DNA of 64,000 nt from NCBI GenBank assembly GCA_016165875.1, contig JABBOT010000002.1, positions 23,946,265-24,010,264 of the forward strand, in the 5' to 3' direction. The DNA comes from Acanthopleura granulata (lineage: Eukaryota > Mollusca > Polyplacophora > Chitonida > Chitonidae). Every line of letters starts with the position of its first letter. The first letter of the stretch is position 1. Shown in pieces: positions 28,701 through 39,180 of the stretch. The notes under the pieces were generated by a model. That model searched no databases and was not told the DNA's origin. It saw nothing but the letters and a program-made list of their open reading frames with translations. Both the position numbers and the translations under genes were made by a program.

Positions 28701-31505
28701 CGTAAGGTGGCCATTATTAGTGGGTTATCTTAGCTTCTGCCAGTGAATTCGGTCACTTGGAAATGTAGACCCAAGATGAGCACAATGCTAACGTCAAGTA
28801 AAAGCAGCACACCCTTATGAATAGGCTTTTGCATTAGAGTTAATAGACTTAGGTGCATACTTCATATATTCTGATATTTCTCCATTTTGGATTCATTTTA
28901 GAAGCAGTTATAGATAATAGATTAACTGGATCGTAAAGATCGTAAAAATGTGGTGATCACCATAACGCTTAACTTTTTATCTGTGCGCAATTTAGAAATC
29001 CCGAAAGTCGTAGAATACACACGGGGAGCATACGGCTACTTGTCGAAAGCAGAATGCATTCGTAAATGATTATTGTAATTTGTTGTCTATAGGTTTGTGT
29101 TAAAGTCAGGTAACTCCTCTTGCCACATCACTTCGGCGACGTAATTGTATCATGAGATTGGAAATGTCAAAAAATTCCCCAAGTTATCCCATTGAAGCAT
29201 CATTTAGAAGACACCAGACACAATGTGGAATAATAACTAGACTGTTGTCAGTGTTCGGTTCTCTAGCTGCGCTGGGCATGGAAGTGGTGTTAATGCCTTT
29301 TCGGAATTCTTTGATGTTAGCAATCCTTGTTTTTGAGGCTGTGGAAATGTGGGAATGTGATTTCTGTGTAAAGAGGAGAGCCTGGCCTGTCATCTGGTCG
29401 TCTCTTGCTGTGTTAATAGAACTGTCCGCTCAATCAACCTCGTCTGGTTTATGTTAGGATTTATGGCCTTGTCTCCGGGCTTGTCCCCTGCACACGGCAT
29501 CTGGGCTCTCTCTCCGCGGTACTCCATCCTATACCGCCATGCAAGGTCATTTTCTGGAACTCAAATAAAAGACATATAATGTGTATATATAAAAGTAGAA
29601 AATTCTATAAATTTCCGGGCCAAATAAAATGTCATGCCTATCACTGTCAGTCGCAAGATTGGAAAATTTCACTTTTCGAAAATTTAAAATATGGAAATGA
29701 TTAGGTATTTTCAAACCAAGCGGCTGTTATAATATTATATGTCATACGAGATAGGTGAAATTAGCACCTTCTCAACCAACTCCAATAGTTGTTTCTTATC
29801 AACCTCTTATTTATGACCGTTACTGTACAGGTGTTATGCCTTTCTCAATAAGTTGTATCTTCAAATCGCCCAGGTCAAGGTTTTCTAACGCAGCCAAAGA
29901 TGGTTTAGACTTTCTCAAAATACGACAAATAGATCTCACTTAAAGCCAACTAACATGAGCTGATCCCTCAAGTCCTGTTGAAACCGGTGAACCTGGGCGT
30001 CGAAACCGACATTCGTATACCAGCCGTCAACCAACATGGACGTTTCGTGTTAGTAATCGCAAGACCAGATTCCAAAAACGGCAAATAACACAAACCAGTA
30101 AAGAACTAAGGAAATATATAAAATATGAACATCAGGACCTATTCATGCAAAGAGAAGCACCCGGCAGTTATCAACGATGACGAAAAAACCCAATGAATAT
30201 TCTAGGCGGATCATTAAAATCAGTTTCCAAATCGTGTACCATTTTAGTATGTGTAGTGCCGATAGTTAAATATGTATCTCAGTTGCGCCTTGATTGCAAC
30301 TGTTCATATATCCAACGTGGCGGTCATACTGAACACGATGAACGTACAGCCTCTAATCTCGGGTTAAGTGGAAGTAGACACAGTTATAAAGAGTCCGAAA
30401 GATTCTGAAAAACTCCGTCCGTATTTACTAACAAGAGAGGTGTACTCATTGTAAATTTTAAGAAACTTAGAGTGAAGACGTTTGATGGAATACCCTTGAC
30501 ACACTAGTTTTTTGCAGTAATAACTTTTGGCGTTGATTGAAATTATAACACAGCGCACCGGTTCTGACAAATGCTTCAAGGCGACGTGTATGCGTCATAT
30601 GCAAGTCCATTTTGTATGTTACTATCCAATTAACGATATCAAAGTCGAAACTGTCCCTCTTTTCGTGACAGGAAACCATTTTCCTGGTGAGATTCTAAGG
30701 TTGAAGCTTGTCTGGCTTGCTCACCAAACATCGGTGTCGGATGTTCTGAAAGGGTTATTTCATTTTCTTTCAAGGCTTTTGTCTAATATTCTCTGGAACG
30801 AAAATTGATTTTTTTTTTACATTCTGTCTTTCCACTTGTCAAGCTCACATTCCAGAAGAAGCGTGTACAGTTTTATTTCATATGCTTTGCAACCTCCTGG
30901 TCTAAAGTTCATTTTTCGAAGCACCCGTATAGCGTGCATGACGTGCAGGTATTGTAATTTCCGGAGCGATCAGTACGGAAGGAAAATTGTCGTCATGGTG
31001 GTCACGTGTACGTGCACCTAAAGCTAACATTGAGTCGTGAAATAGGCCTTATTTCTTATTAGATTAGTAGATCTAGAAAAAAATTATTCCTTGGACTTTT
31101 AAAATAAATTCAGGCATCAGCCAACACTCTCTGTTTGATAATGCTTCAGAGTGTTTGGTGTGAGAATGTACTTCACATGCCACGTGTTACGTTAAAAAAA
31201 ACTTCTTTGAAGGCGATATTTTATCCTACCTCTGTCCATCAGTATGTTATAATGTTAATACAATGTTGTCAAGACGGAAATGAGGAATTTCCTGGAAGAT
31301 AAACTGGAAGCAAGAATCTGTGAGTTAAACATTTTTTTTCTTTCAGATCCTGCTGAAAGGATTTCCGCACAAAAGTACTCAGCTTGAACCATTCCGAGAA
31401 AACTTAAAGGTATTCCGGTCAAAGAGATGGCACGCCAACTGGAAAAGGGTTGTATTACCAATGCTGAAAGGAAACTTCATATACCCACATAAAAAACATT
31501 CTTGA
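13673..31505 (+). CDS. ALG1: ALG1, chitobiosyldiphosphodolichol beta-1,4-mannosyltransferase, complete 13-exon gene
   Basis: ALG1 transfers the first mannose from GDP-mannose to GlcNAc2-PP-dolichol on the cytosolic face of the ER, early in N-glycan precursor assembly (family GT33). Exons: 13673-13874, 14381-14461, 14940-15043, 15455-15603, 16171-16260, 16431-16541, 16951-17060, 24207-24245, 24374-24436, 25698-25808, 26548-26662, 27199-27274, 31347-31505. They total 1410 nt or 469 residues (human 464), with every junction GT-AG and in phase. Residues 4-23 form the membrane anchor. Conserved blocks are GRSPRMQYH (42-50), QNPP (129-132), DWHNYG (154-159), [19 protein letters not shown] (277-295) and the [17 protein letters not shown] block (365-381), which belongs to the nucleotide-sugar binding half of the fold. 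There is no frameshift or missing block. The large size comes from repeat-filled introns 7 and 12. Confidence 0.97.
14381..14461 (+). CDS. ALG1: ALG1 exon 2
   Basis: Encodes residues 68-95. It begins [14 protein letters not shown], matching the SKPHDEL segment of human ALG1. The acceptor is CATTTTCCCAG and the donor is AAAT|GTAAGT. The phase is 1 at both ends. Confidence 0.93.
14628..14891 (+). repeat. SINE-like element, near full length, in ALG1 intron 2
   Basis: It starts GGGGACCTCCGTGGCGGAGG, carries the B-box-like GAGTTCAAGTCC and the conserved body, and ends CACCAATCAAATAAATAAAT. It is in the same orientation as ALG1 and ends 48 bp before exon 3. Confidence 0.88.
14940..15043 (+). CDS. 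ALG1: ALG1 exon 3
   Basis: Encodes residues 95-129 and ends SHVIVQ. Together with exon 4 it forms the conserved QNPP motif. The acceptor CATTTACAG lies only 48 bp downstream of a full-length SINE copy. The donor is CAG|GTAGGT. Confidence 0.93.
15455..15603 (+). CDS. ALG1: ALG1 exon 4 (QNPP and DWHNYG)
   Basis: Encodes residues 130-179. It contains [28 protein letters not shown] and HPLVRFSKW, all close to human ALG1. The acceptor is ATGTTTCAG and the donor is AAGTG|GTATGT. Confidence 0.96.
16171..16260 (+). CDS. ALG1: ALG1 exon 5
   Basis: Encodes residues 179-209. It reads [19 protein letters not shown] and then [10 protein letters not shown], matching the FGRLSHLNLCVTNAMREDL block of human ALG1. 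The acceptor is CTGTTTTCAG and the donor is ATAGA|GTGTGT. Confidence 0.95.
16431..16541 (+). CDS. ALG1: ALG1 exon 6
   Basis: Encodes residues 209-246. It contains [18 protein letters not shown], equivalent to the VYDKPASFFKET region. The acceptor is GAATTTTCAG and the donor is CCAAG|GTATGT. Confidence 0.94.
16951..17060 (+). CDS. ALG1: ALG1 exon 7
   Basis: Encodes residues 246-283. It starts with a variable acidic loop ([16 protein letters not shown]) and ends [10 protein letters not shown], the start of the second Rossmann half. The acceptor is CACATTCCAG and the donor is GACAG|GTCAGT, which opens the 7.1-kb intron 7. Confidence 0.95.
17061..18999. other. ALG1 intron 7, 5' part
   Basis: Unique-looking AT-rich intron. 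The frames at 17549-17804 on both strands lack family similarity. No structured element recognised. Confidence 0.45.
19001..19110 (+). repeat. SINE-like element, degenerate 3' half
   Basis: GTGGGAAGGTTTGCC, a shortened body and CTATAAGTGAAATATTCTTG followed by CACCAATCAAATAA identify it. The CCTCCCACCATAATG block has been lost. Confidence 0.7.
19208..21165. repeat. Minisatellite of about 22-bp units in ALG1 intron 7
   Basis: About 2 kb of diverged copies of CTAGTCACCTCCTGGTCATG plus TG, roughly 85-90 units. Larger internal duplications exist: a block with CCAGGTCATGTGTACAGGTC recurs about 350 bp apart (near 19850 and 20210), and one with TGGTTGATGCATAGTCACCC recurs near 20080 and 20343. No frame is open across it. 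Confidence 0.95.
21166..22649. other. ALG1 intron 7, middle part, bland unique sequence
   Basis: No repeat or exon recognised. The block 21560-21830 looks compositionally like a conserved noncoding element (balanced composition, TAAT-type cores, no long frame), but this cannot be tested here. Confidence 0.3.
22700..22739. repeat. CA/TA microsatellite
   Basis: A run of about eleven CA units passes into about nine TA units. It directly follows a copy of the second dispersed repeat (22650-22700). Confidence 0.9.
22863..22974. repeat. Perfect 56-bp direct duplication
   Basis: Two adjacent identical 56-bp copies begin AAACACAGACATATGTTTAA at 22863 and 22919. Perfect identity suggests a recent duplication, or an assembly artefact. 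Confidence 0.95.
22990..24130. repeat. Minisatellite of about 43-bp units next to ALG1 exon 8
   Basis: Diverged copies of CACATTCCTGAACCAGTCGT then ACAAGTACCTTGGTTACATT and AGG. Unit length varies because a short central segment is present or absent. A longer combined unit repeats at 23030-23160. The array ends about 75 bp before exon 8. Confidence 0.92.
24207..24245 (+). CDS. ALG1: ALG1 exon 8 (39-nt micro-exon)
   Basis: A 39-nt exon encoding residues 283-296. It reads [13 protein letters not shown], identical to the human ALG1 block. The acceptor is TTTATTGTAG and the donor is GAAG|GTGAGA. It lies about 75 bp after the end of a minisatellite. Confidence 0.95.
24374..24436 (+). CDS. ALG1: ALG1 exon 9
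   Basis: Encodes residues 296-317. It reads [16 protein letters not shown] and then CVITG, matching the NLPSLVCVITG segment of human ALG1. The acceptor is TTTTTCGCAG and the donor is ACAG|GTCTGT. Confidence 0.94.
24437..25697. other. ALG1 intron 9
   Basis: No repeat recognised. The minus-strand frame 24431-24820 and the plus-strand frame upstream of exon 10 have no family similarity. Confidence 0.45.
25698..25808 (+). CDS. ALG1: ALG1 exon 10
   Basis: Encodes residues 317-354. It contains [18 protein letters not shown] and [15 protein letters not shown], equivalent to GKGPLREYY and VCTPWLEAEDYPLLL in human. The acceptor is TTGATTTCAG and the donor is CTAG|GTAAAC. Confidence 0.96.
26548..26662 (+). 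CDS. ALG1: ALG1 exon 11 (sugar-nucleotide binding block)
   Basis: Encodes residues 354-392. It contains [19 protein letters not shown] and [16 protein letters not shown], the most conserved part of the protein. The acceptor is ACATTTCAG and the donor is AAGTG|GTGCGT. Confidence 0.97.
27199..27274 (+). CDS. ALG1: ALG1 exon 12
   Basis: Encodes residues 392-417. It reads [18 protein letters not shown] and then SELASQMQ, equivalent to CLHELVKHEENGLVF in human. The acceptor is CTTTCTCAG and the donor is CAG|GTGAGT. Confidence 0.95.
27354..27932. repeat. Long imperfect inverted repeat (foldback element) in ALG1 intron 12
   Basis: The left arm 27354-27599 pairs with the right arm 27654-27932 around a short spacer. 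Landmarks are AGCTCCAGGTAGCT against AGCTACCTGGAGCT at the outer ends, and GTCTTACCTTCGTCCTTTAC against GTAAAGGACGAAGGTAAGAC nearer the centre. The right arm is longer because it contains a 30-bp tandem duplication (27751-27810). It resembles a foldback or MITE-type element; no transposase frame or clear target duplication was seen. Confidence 0.88.
27933..30240. other. ALG1 intron 12, central part
   Basis: No exon recognised. The blocks 28240-28490 and 29150-29470 are balanced in composition and look unlike the surrounding AT-rich sequence; 29150-29470 is open on both strands. They could be conserved noncoding elements. Confidence 0.3.
30241..30540 (+). repeat. Dispersed repeat, copy 1
   Basis: This block is similar in the same orientation to 44055-44315. 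Shared landmarks are CTTTGATTGCAACT-like and ATATTTACTTACGAGAGA-like sequences, a TGAAGACGTTTGATGG-like stretch and a TAATAACTTT-like end. No coding capacity or terminal repeats seen; family unknown. Confidence 0.65.
31347..31505 (+). CDS. ALG1: ALG1 exon 13 (terminal, stop codon)
   Basis: Encodes residues 418-469 and a TGA stop. [20 protein letters not shown] matches the FRKNLRESQQLRWDESW tail of human ALG1, and the protein ends in a basic HKKHS. The acceptor is TTTTTCTTTCAG. No AATAAA is seen soon after the stop; an ATTAAA lies at 32202-32207, so the 3' end is unresolved. Confidence 0.94.
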   Translation: MLLKGFPHKSTQLEPFRENLKVFRSKRWHANWKRVVLPMLKGNFIYPHKKHS

Positions 31506-34500
31506 AGCATTATTATAGCCCTGACTGTTTTCTGTAATGTAGACATAGCACTGACATCAACAGGAATTCATTCGTGGATTTTGTTGATAAAGAAACTTAA
31601 GACATGTCGAAGTGCTACCATCTGATAAACCTGTCAAGGTACTTCACACTTCAGATTGTCGTTGCGATCTTCTTGTTCCCTGTGAGGACAGTTATGCCAA
31701 TTTTGGAGGTTTATGTTTGTTGTGAAATTAATTTAGAAAGGACAAAATATAGTATATAAATGTTTTAGTATAGATTCTACGATCAGCATGCATTGAACTG
31801 CTAGACTTTTAACTCTATTTTTTCAATTTAACTTCAAAATAACCTTAAATTCCCTTTTCAAATTTAATTTGAGTTGTTTTTGAAGATGTCCATGTATTTT
31901 TGTTTGATTTACCATATTGTCAGTATCGCATCAAAACAGTTCGTTGTGCCCTGGTTTATACAGGTTTTCGCCAACTTATAATTGCAATATTTCTGACGTG
32001 GCCCTAAACCATAATCATTGAGTCATTTCGAATTTTGACTTAAGACAGAAATGGCTTTGTGGAATGGTCCTCATACAACAGAATATGTTGGCTCGAAAAT
32101 CATTGTTACTAAATAACAACATATTTTTGTTTTGGTATATATACATAATAAGGCTCCATGAACATTTGTGTTTAACCAATTAATGCTCACATCGTTGCTT
32201 GATTAAAATATATTTTTGTTGAGAAACTCTTTACAAATTTAAATCCCTTATATTAAAATTTTGTACAATTTGTGAAAACATGGAATATCTTTGGTATAAC
32301 TACAGTTTAATAGGCAGTCTCCTATAATTAAACAAAGTTATCTCCAAATTCGATCAATCTTTCTGCTTTCGTCCACACAGTATGTTGTAGCCATCTTATT
32401 TCCGTAAGTAAATGGTTCCGATAAAGAGCCAAGTGAAGCTAAATTTGATTCACACGATACTGTATCGGGGTATAATGAGGTCCATGCGTAAATACAGGTA
32501 GGCCTTTTGCTTTCATACTTGAAATGTGTTACTGTAAATTTGTTTCCTACGGATTAAACAAATCTGCCACATACTTCTTACGGCAGGGAAGTGCCTGCCA
32601 CTAACAACGTGTGGTTTTCATCTAATTAAGATGGCCAGCGAAACATCGATCTGACACCGGAAGTGATGCACAGTGGTAACAAACGAGACTCCGACTGGCA
32701 ACCTTATGTCTTCATTTATCACACATTGGGCGTGAAAACTTACAAGTCTGTAAACGTATACAACTATTTTTTTTTTTGAATTCCATGCCGGATATTCTCT
32801 TCGTTCTAGAATGCTGTAGAATAAGAAATCAATATAGTGACACAGAGAAGCGTTCGTGTTAGCGGATGAGCTAACTTTATGTCTATCCCTAACCAACCAA
32901 ATGCAGGACTTAACAGTTCATATTTGAAAAGCGGAACATATGACCTTGCTCTTCACGAGGACTTCTTGTGGAGTGACACCGTAACCAAGTAGACTGTAGG
33001 GATCATTGTCGCAATGAAGAGTAGGATTGATCCCCACCATCTTACAATATTAAAACGTTATTATCTGAGTCAGCTTGTTCTCTTCCTCGCTATGCAAATA
33101 ATTTTATGTAAGCATAAACCTCTGCATCTTTCTATTTGAGTAGTGGTATGACGTTACAGGGGCGATTCAATAGACATGTTGGAACCTAGGAGACAACAAT
33201 CAGATAAAGAAATAAATTGGAACATAGTATCACAATTTTAAGGTATGTTTTGGGCTTCTTTTGGTGACCAAGAGGTGATGGTTACAAGCTTTGCACAGCT
33301 GCTGTCCCACTAAGACGGTGGAGTCTGGCGATTGTGAGACACTGTTTTAACTATTGAAACACCGTGGCACTTCCTGAACGTTCCATCGTGTCATCTGTTG
33401 GCCTTCTAAATATTTTCTGACGTTTAATAACAGCCTTTTATTAAATTAAGTAGAAACATATATAAAACTTAAAGGGATACTGTTTCATTAATCATTCATC
33501 GACTGTTGCTATCTTGCTAAACCAAAGAATTTCAGAGAAGCCCAGTCCATGGAATTTCAGTGGATCTGATGCAGCCCCTTGAAATGCGGAATAACTTAAT
33601 GAATCTGGAATGCTTGAGACCATCGACTAGTCAGTGGAAACACTCAGCTATTGAGAGATGAAAAAATGTGGCAACAAAGGGAAAACCATTGAACTGATGA
33701 CGACCATCCATCCGAGCTGAGTAATTAGTGGACAAACTTATTCGCGCACGGAAACCTACAACCCGGCATGGCGTGCCCAGCAATCTGGGCGCAGAGCAGA
33801 AACATTTCAGTAGACTGGTCGATATATTGATATTATTTTGATTTTACGACTTCGCATTGAATGAGTTCATTTGTTATTTCATTTAGATATTGGAAACCCC
33901 TTGGTCTCATCGGAGCAGTGTTCTCATTCAGAAGCTGGGTATCACTCCCAAGAACAGCAGAGCGGTGTGATTTGATTATATAACACTGGTGTAAAAGAAA
34001 GGTTGAACCTTGTGATGTCTAATGGGTGGAATGAACCCGTCACTCTCTGTTTGCCGATCCAGCCATTGACAAGCAGTTCATTGACTTGAAAGCTGCCGCT
34101 TGGAACCACCAAGCTCACATCAAACACTGACCGCCAGGGGGGCTTTTTTGTTCTATGTTGATTTTCTAATGTTTGATAACATCAGGTACAAATTCGAACG
34201 TGAAAAGAAGTCGGTCGGGCGTTCTCTGTTGGTTTACTGGCCTGTGTTTAAGGCTAAAAGTCGTTCGATTGGCGTTCCCCTTCCGGGAGCGTGGCGCACA
34301 GATCTCCTGGGGGATGCGCTTCACTGATTTAAGTGGTCGCAGTAATGTGACCACTGACCTAGGGGTTTCAGGCACTGGCAGACATGATGAAAGGTTAACA
34401 TCTTCAGGTATTAACTAACACGTTTGTTGTGCATTTCTTTTTCATTGCCATAACCTTGTCATATTATATATCGAAAAGATATCAAGAAAATTAATCATTC

Positions 34501-36390
34501 ATGTAGAAGTAGGCTACGTGTTAAGCATCCGTCGGTCACTATCAACAACTGTGCCTGTTTTATCATGTGTACTATGGAGCGACTAATTAATTATAATACT
34601 AAGTAATACGACAAGCATGTATCTAAAGACAACCCGCCGATGAATGCGCGACCGAGTCTGGCTGACTCGACCTAAATACATTTGATCACGTGTATTGAGA
34701 ATACTGTTCTTGACTATCGTAGATAGTTTCCAAAAGTGTTATAACTCAGGATATCTGCATTACACCCGAACGCTGTAATGCTTCTTTATGTGACAGATCA
34801 GGGATTATTATACTTTTCCGATGAAACAGTAAAGTGGAACCACATGACCAGGGATAGAAGCCTTGTAAATCAGCCTTCCGCAAACATCTCTTGAACCTCG
34901 CGAGGCGCCCAGAAAAAGCCAGTCAGATGTCTATATCCATTTCCTTTGGAACCTTTGCCTTTCTTCGAACCCATGCGAGAAATTCATCTAAATTTGGTCT
35001 TATCCGGTGTAAAGTATAGCGCATCAACCTTCCCGCCAAACTGTTTCTATGTTCGTGATCGAATGAGTCGGACCTCTAGTTTATAGAACTGACATTTGCT
35101 TGAGCTTCAATTTAGGTTTTGTCAGTTGAAGGATCTGCTTTAAGTTACCGGTAGTATGATTGGGTATTTGGTGTATATATATATATATATATATCACATT
35201 CAAAGCGATAGTACATTTGGAAAGTGCATTTGGTAGGATTTGATTTACCGTGTCCGTTGTCCCATTTTGGTATATCGTGGGTTGTTTACATTCTCAAAGG
35301 AATAAAAATACAATACCCCGAGTTACAGCAGCATTTAAATCCACGTTAACTAAATTAGTTTAAGTATTACATGTATGTGTATAGTAGTGTTAGACAGCCA
35401 TCGTCAGTGGTTTCTGTAGATTTTATTAACCATTTCGGTCTGCCGTCTGAAATTTTTGTCCTATTCTGATGGTGTTTCTCACCTGTGTACCATAATTTTA
35501 GAGGGGTTGCAATATGTGATCGGAAAGGCCAAGGCAGGCCGACGATCTCATGAAAACAAAATAACAGTTATGTTCTTGATTAAGACAGAATTTATGATCC
35601 CTGTGGAATGGAAAGGTTGCCTTGATGGTGTTTGGTCCATAATTCAGATCGACAGTGCACTATTCCGTGCAAGGTCGCAGTAACTCCTGTCAACATCATT
35701 AAGTTTTGAAAAAGGAATGTAGGTCAATCCACTCAAACTCACATGGACATTTCTCTAATATTATTCGAAGTTCGAAGACATTGACATGAAGTCAGCCAGT
35801 GAAACCAAATGAGGTATTATCTCTGCAGTTTTTCCACTAATGAAAGTGTTCATGCTGTTGACTGGAATCAACCTAGTCTAGATGTTGAGACATATGAGTT
35901 CAAAAAGGCGATACATTTGATAGCATACTAGGCAGTCCGGTTCCTCACTGATGAAAAGATGTCAGCAACTGAATTACTATAACCAAGCTGTTTTGGAGGT
36001 CTGAGAAATGTAAATTTTTTTGTACAAACCTAGGTTGACAGATAGTACCTGTTGAAAGGATTTGGGCTGTAAACATTGCCTCATTTGCTGATGATGCAAT
36101 TTTTCGATATTCGAAACTTTACTTACTCGGGTACTCAGAAATACTTCCGGCAAGTGTTAAGTCGGTCAAACGAAATGTTCACCAAAGACGTACAAGATTC
36201 CCTAATATTTTGAATTAGACACTTATTTATTGGTATTTTGTTTTATTTTTGTGCCAGAAGCAAAATATTACAGCAGAGCCTCTATTTCCCATTGCTACCC
36301 TGTTGCATATGCATGTGCAGGTTATGGTACGCAGAAACCAAGCACCTGCTGATTTCTGATCTCTAGCCTGAAAATCTTTGCATTATTTAA
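31506..36390. other. Sequence downstream of ALG1, no gene recognised
   Basis: The start of this stretch must include the ALG1 3' UTR. Frames such as 34100-34418 overlap on both strands and resemble nothing known. A TA microsatellite lies at 35172-35194. Confidence 0.4.
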
Positions 36391-36396
36391 CTGTTC

Positions 36397-36640
36397 TCAG
36401 TCCCATGCTGTTATCCCGCCATTCTTCTGTCCTGTTGGCATGTATTTAAAATATCAGTGTTAAACGTTCCAGTTCCCATGCTGTTCCCATCGTCATTCAT
36501 CTCTCCTTTTGGCGTGTCTTTAAAATGTGGGTGTTAAATTCCCACGCCCTGTGTTCATGTCGCCCTACATTTTTCCTGTTGGCGTGTGCTTAGTTTTACT
36601 GTTCCTACTGCCCTGCATGCCTCCTGTTGGGTTATGTTGA
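36397..36640. repeat. Three degenerate copies of an about 78-bp unit
   Basis: The motif CCCATGCTGTT, then a C-rich stretch, CTGTTGGCATGT and TTTAAAAT recurs three times with growing divergence. No open frame spans it. Confidence 0.6.
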
Positions 36641-39090
36641 AGGCGATAAATCTACATTGCACACGTTGGTGAAGTAATGCGATAAACGTTTCCTTTCTCC
36701 TGATGAAAAAAAAATAACACTCTATATTGGTTTTTTTTAAATATGAGCGAAATGGTGTTCGGCAAGCAGCTTATAACATTTGCTTCGTCCTTGATCACCC
36801 AAGCCTGTCCAATCCTCTTCTAGAAGTGTTGCTCTCCGGATTTTTTGGAAAGAGGAGGTACACATGTTTTGGCAGATGCCGAAGAATGTATGAAACTCGA
36901 AGATTATCTTTGGCTAAGAGGATGAACATTGCCATATAAACTGTGGCGTGAATTTCATATTCCATGGCGTCCAAGACACAACCTATATTTATGTCGAGTT
37001 GTTCTTGGCCACAGTTATTCCTCGTCTGCTCTGGTTAGAAAGTTCCAACCGCTAATGTCAGAAAATGGTACGGAGCGGACATGACTGGAATTAGGCTATC
37101 GTAGAATACTAACAAAATTTGGCACACCAGCAACGTGTGGATGACAGTTTGTCCAAATGGTACATTTAAAACGTCATGGTTAATTTACTGTTCCTGATAA
37201 TCTAAGCGAACTGAGTGGAACGTGTCCAGACGGGAGATTTGGCGGACGATGATTTGTGATATTCGGACTACATAATCAGATCGTCCTTCTTCAAAGCACC
37301 GTCTACCAGTCTTCCTCTTGAAATGACATTTAATAAAGGGACCTGCGGTGTATTTGTTATTTACGTCGAAGAAAGAACCACATCTAAACACATTACGGAA
37401 GGATGACATTGTTCGGGTGACGACATACTCCTTTGGAAGGATAGCTAAAAAACTTTATATTTGAGTATACTAAGGTATTGTTTTAGTCTCCATAAATCTA
37501 CTATATATTACGTATGTGGATACTGAGTTTACAAAGAGAGCTGATCATTTTTGTCGCAGTCCAATAAGGTGATTGTTTTAATGTTTGAAAGGACACTCCT
37601 TCCGTCTTGAAATCCTCTGAATACATCAGTCGGTTTTAATACAAAAGCACAGTTGGGTTGTCTTTCTTACAATGTTTCACATATGAACTCACCCTCGAGA
37701 AATTACGCAAATCAATGAAACCTGAGCCCTGTGTTTGTATATCTTTTATGCATATCGTGCCCAGTTGCAAACATTAGACTTTGTATAGTGGATTTACAGA
37801 ATCGCCCCAGTCAAATTTTTGAAAAGCGAGTAAAAAGTTTGAGAATGCCGGCATAAACGTTATAGATTTACATAATTGCTTTAGTCATGGTTTTATAACA
37901 TTAAAAGTTGCTGATATTTGTCAAAACTATTGGACATTGGTGGGAAAATCAATCATAGTGCAGGCGAACACCTGTACTTGGTAGTTATATATCTAATTCC
38001 ACACAACGCTCTATGTCAGTGTAAACATGACGAACTTCTGACCTCATGGCTATATTTTGCAATAATTACTGAACTAAGGTACTGTAAACCGTGCGACAGG
38101 GAATTATAAAACTGACTTGGAATCTTTATTGTGCAATGTTTGAAATGAATAGTTTTCTGGATTAGGCGACTGACTTGACTTAAATTTCCTAATTTATCTC
38201 GTTCCCATGTCGCTGGAAACTCCGTGTTGTCATCTCCCAGCTAACTTTGATGCAAATTAGTTATATAATTAGATTTTGGACTTGTATTTTTTCTGGTTGA
38301 TTGTGAAAAATGAACACCAACTTAGAAAATAGCATGGTGTGTAACATTTCCAGGAAAATTCAGTCTTTACTTTGCTATGTCAAGGGAAGTCATTCTGGCT
38401 TTTGTTTCACAAAATGTGTCACTCTAACTATGTCATGAGAACAATCTTTCACATCCACTTTTTGTGCTAATTTGACAATGAAAGTGTGAAAAGCGAAAGG
38501 AATGAAAGATTAGTCCTGTAACTGTGTTCTCATTCTTGAAAAGGGATTGCAACCCTATTTGTCTGAGCTGTATGTAGCTGTCTAAAGTGAATGGGAATAC
38601 TCGTAGTTACGTTGGGAATATGTATCTGTAAGGGCAATCTGTTTGACGTCAAATAAATTACCCTTTTTTCTCGTATGTAGGGATATTCATTCAAGTGCTT
38701 CTTCATCAGAGTACCAATTTCATCAATGGAAAGTGTTGTCCACACGTTATGGGCGCAAACCATTGACGGAGAACCAAGAGCCGGGACATAAAAAAAATAT
38801 CACAGACCTCTTGAGCACGGCGAATAGCATACGAAGGGATTGCCGTTCTGGGTCTAACACGTGCTAACAAAGAACCAGGTTGATGTCCTTGTGATAGCAT
38901 TCGCCAGCAAAGACTGTGGAATTCTCAAAAGACCATGATAATGACACCGCGAACCGTGATTGATAACAGTAGCGCACTCCTGTAGCACTAATGGCGATAA
39001 CCAGTAACAACAAGGCGCACTATGGGAGCAGCGCTGGCCGAACAGTAGACAGGAGCGCCAACGGCGACAACGTTGGCTGTTATCATGACA
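36641..39090. other. Intergenic sequence, nothing recognised
   Basis: Short frames only, none with family features. Confidence 0.4.
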
Positions 39091-39094
39091 GGTT

Positions 39095-39180
39095 AACAAC
39101 TCACCGGAACGCTGGTGGTATCTTACCGGAACGCTGGTAGCACCTCATCGGAACGCTAAAACGACCTCCCAGGAACACTA
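39095..39180. repeat. Short tandem repeat with CGGAACGCT core
   Basis: Four diverged copies of an about 25-bp unit, each with CGGAACGCT or GGAACACT. Confidence 0.65.
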
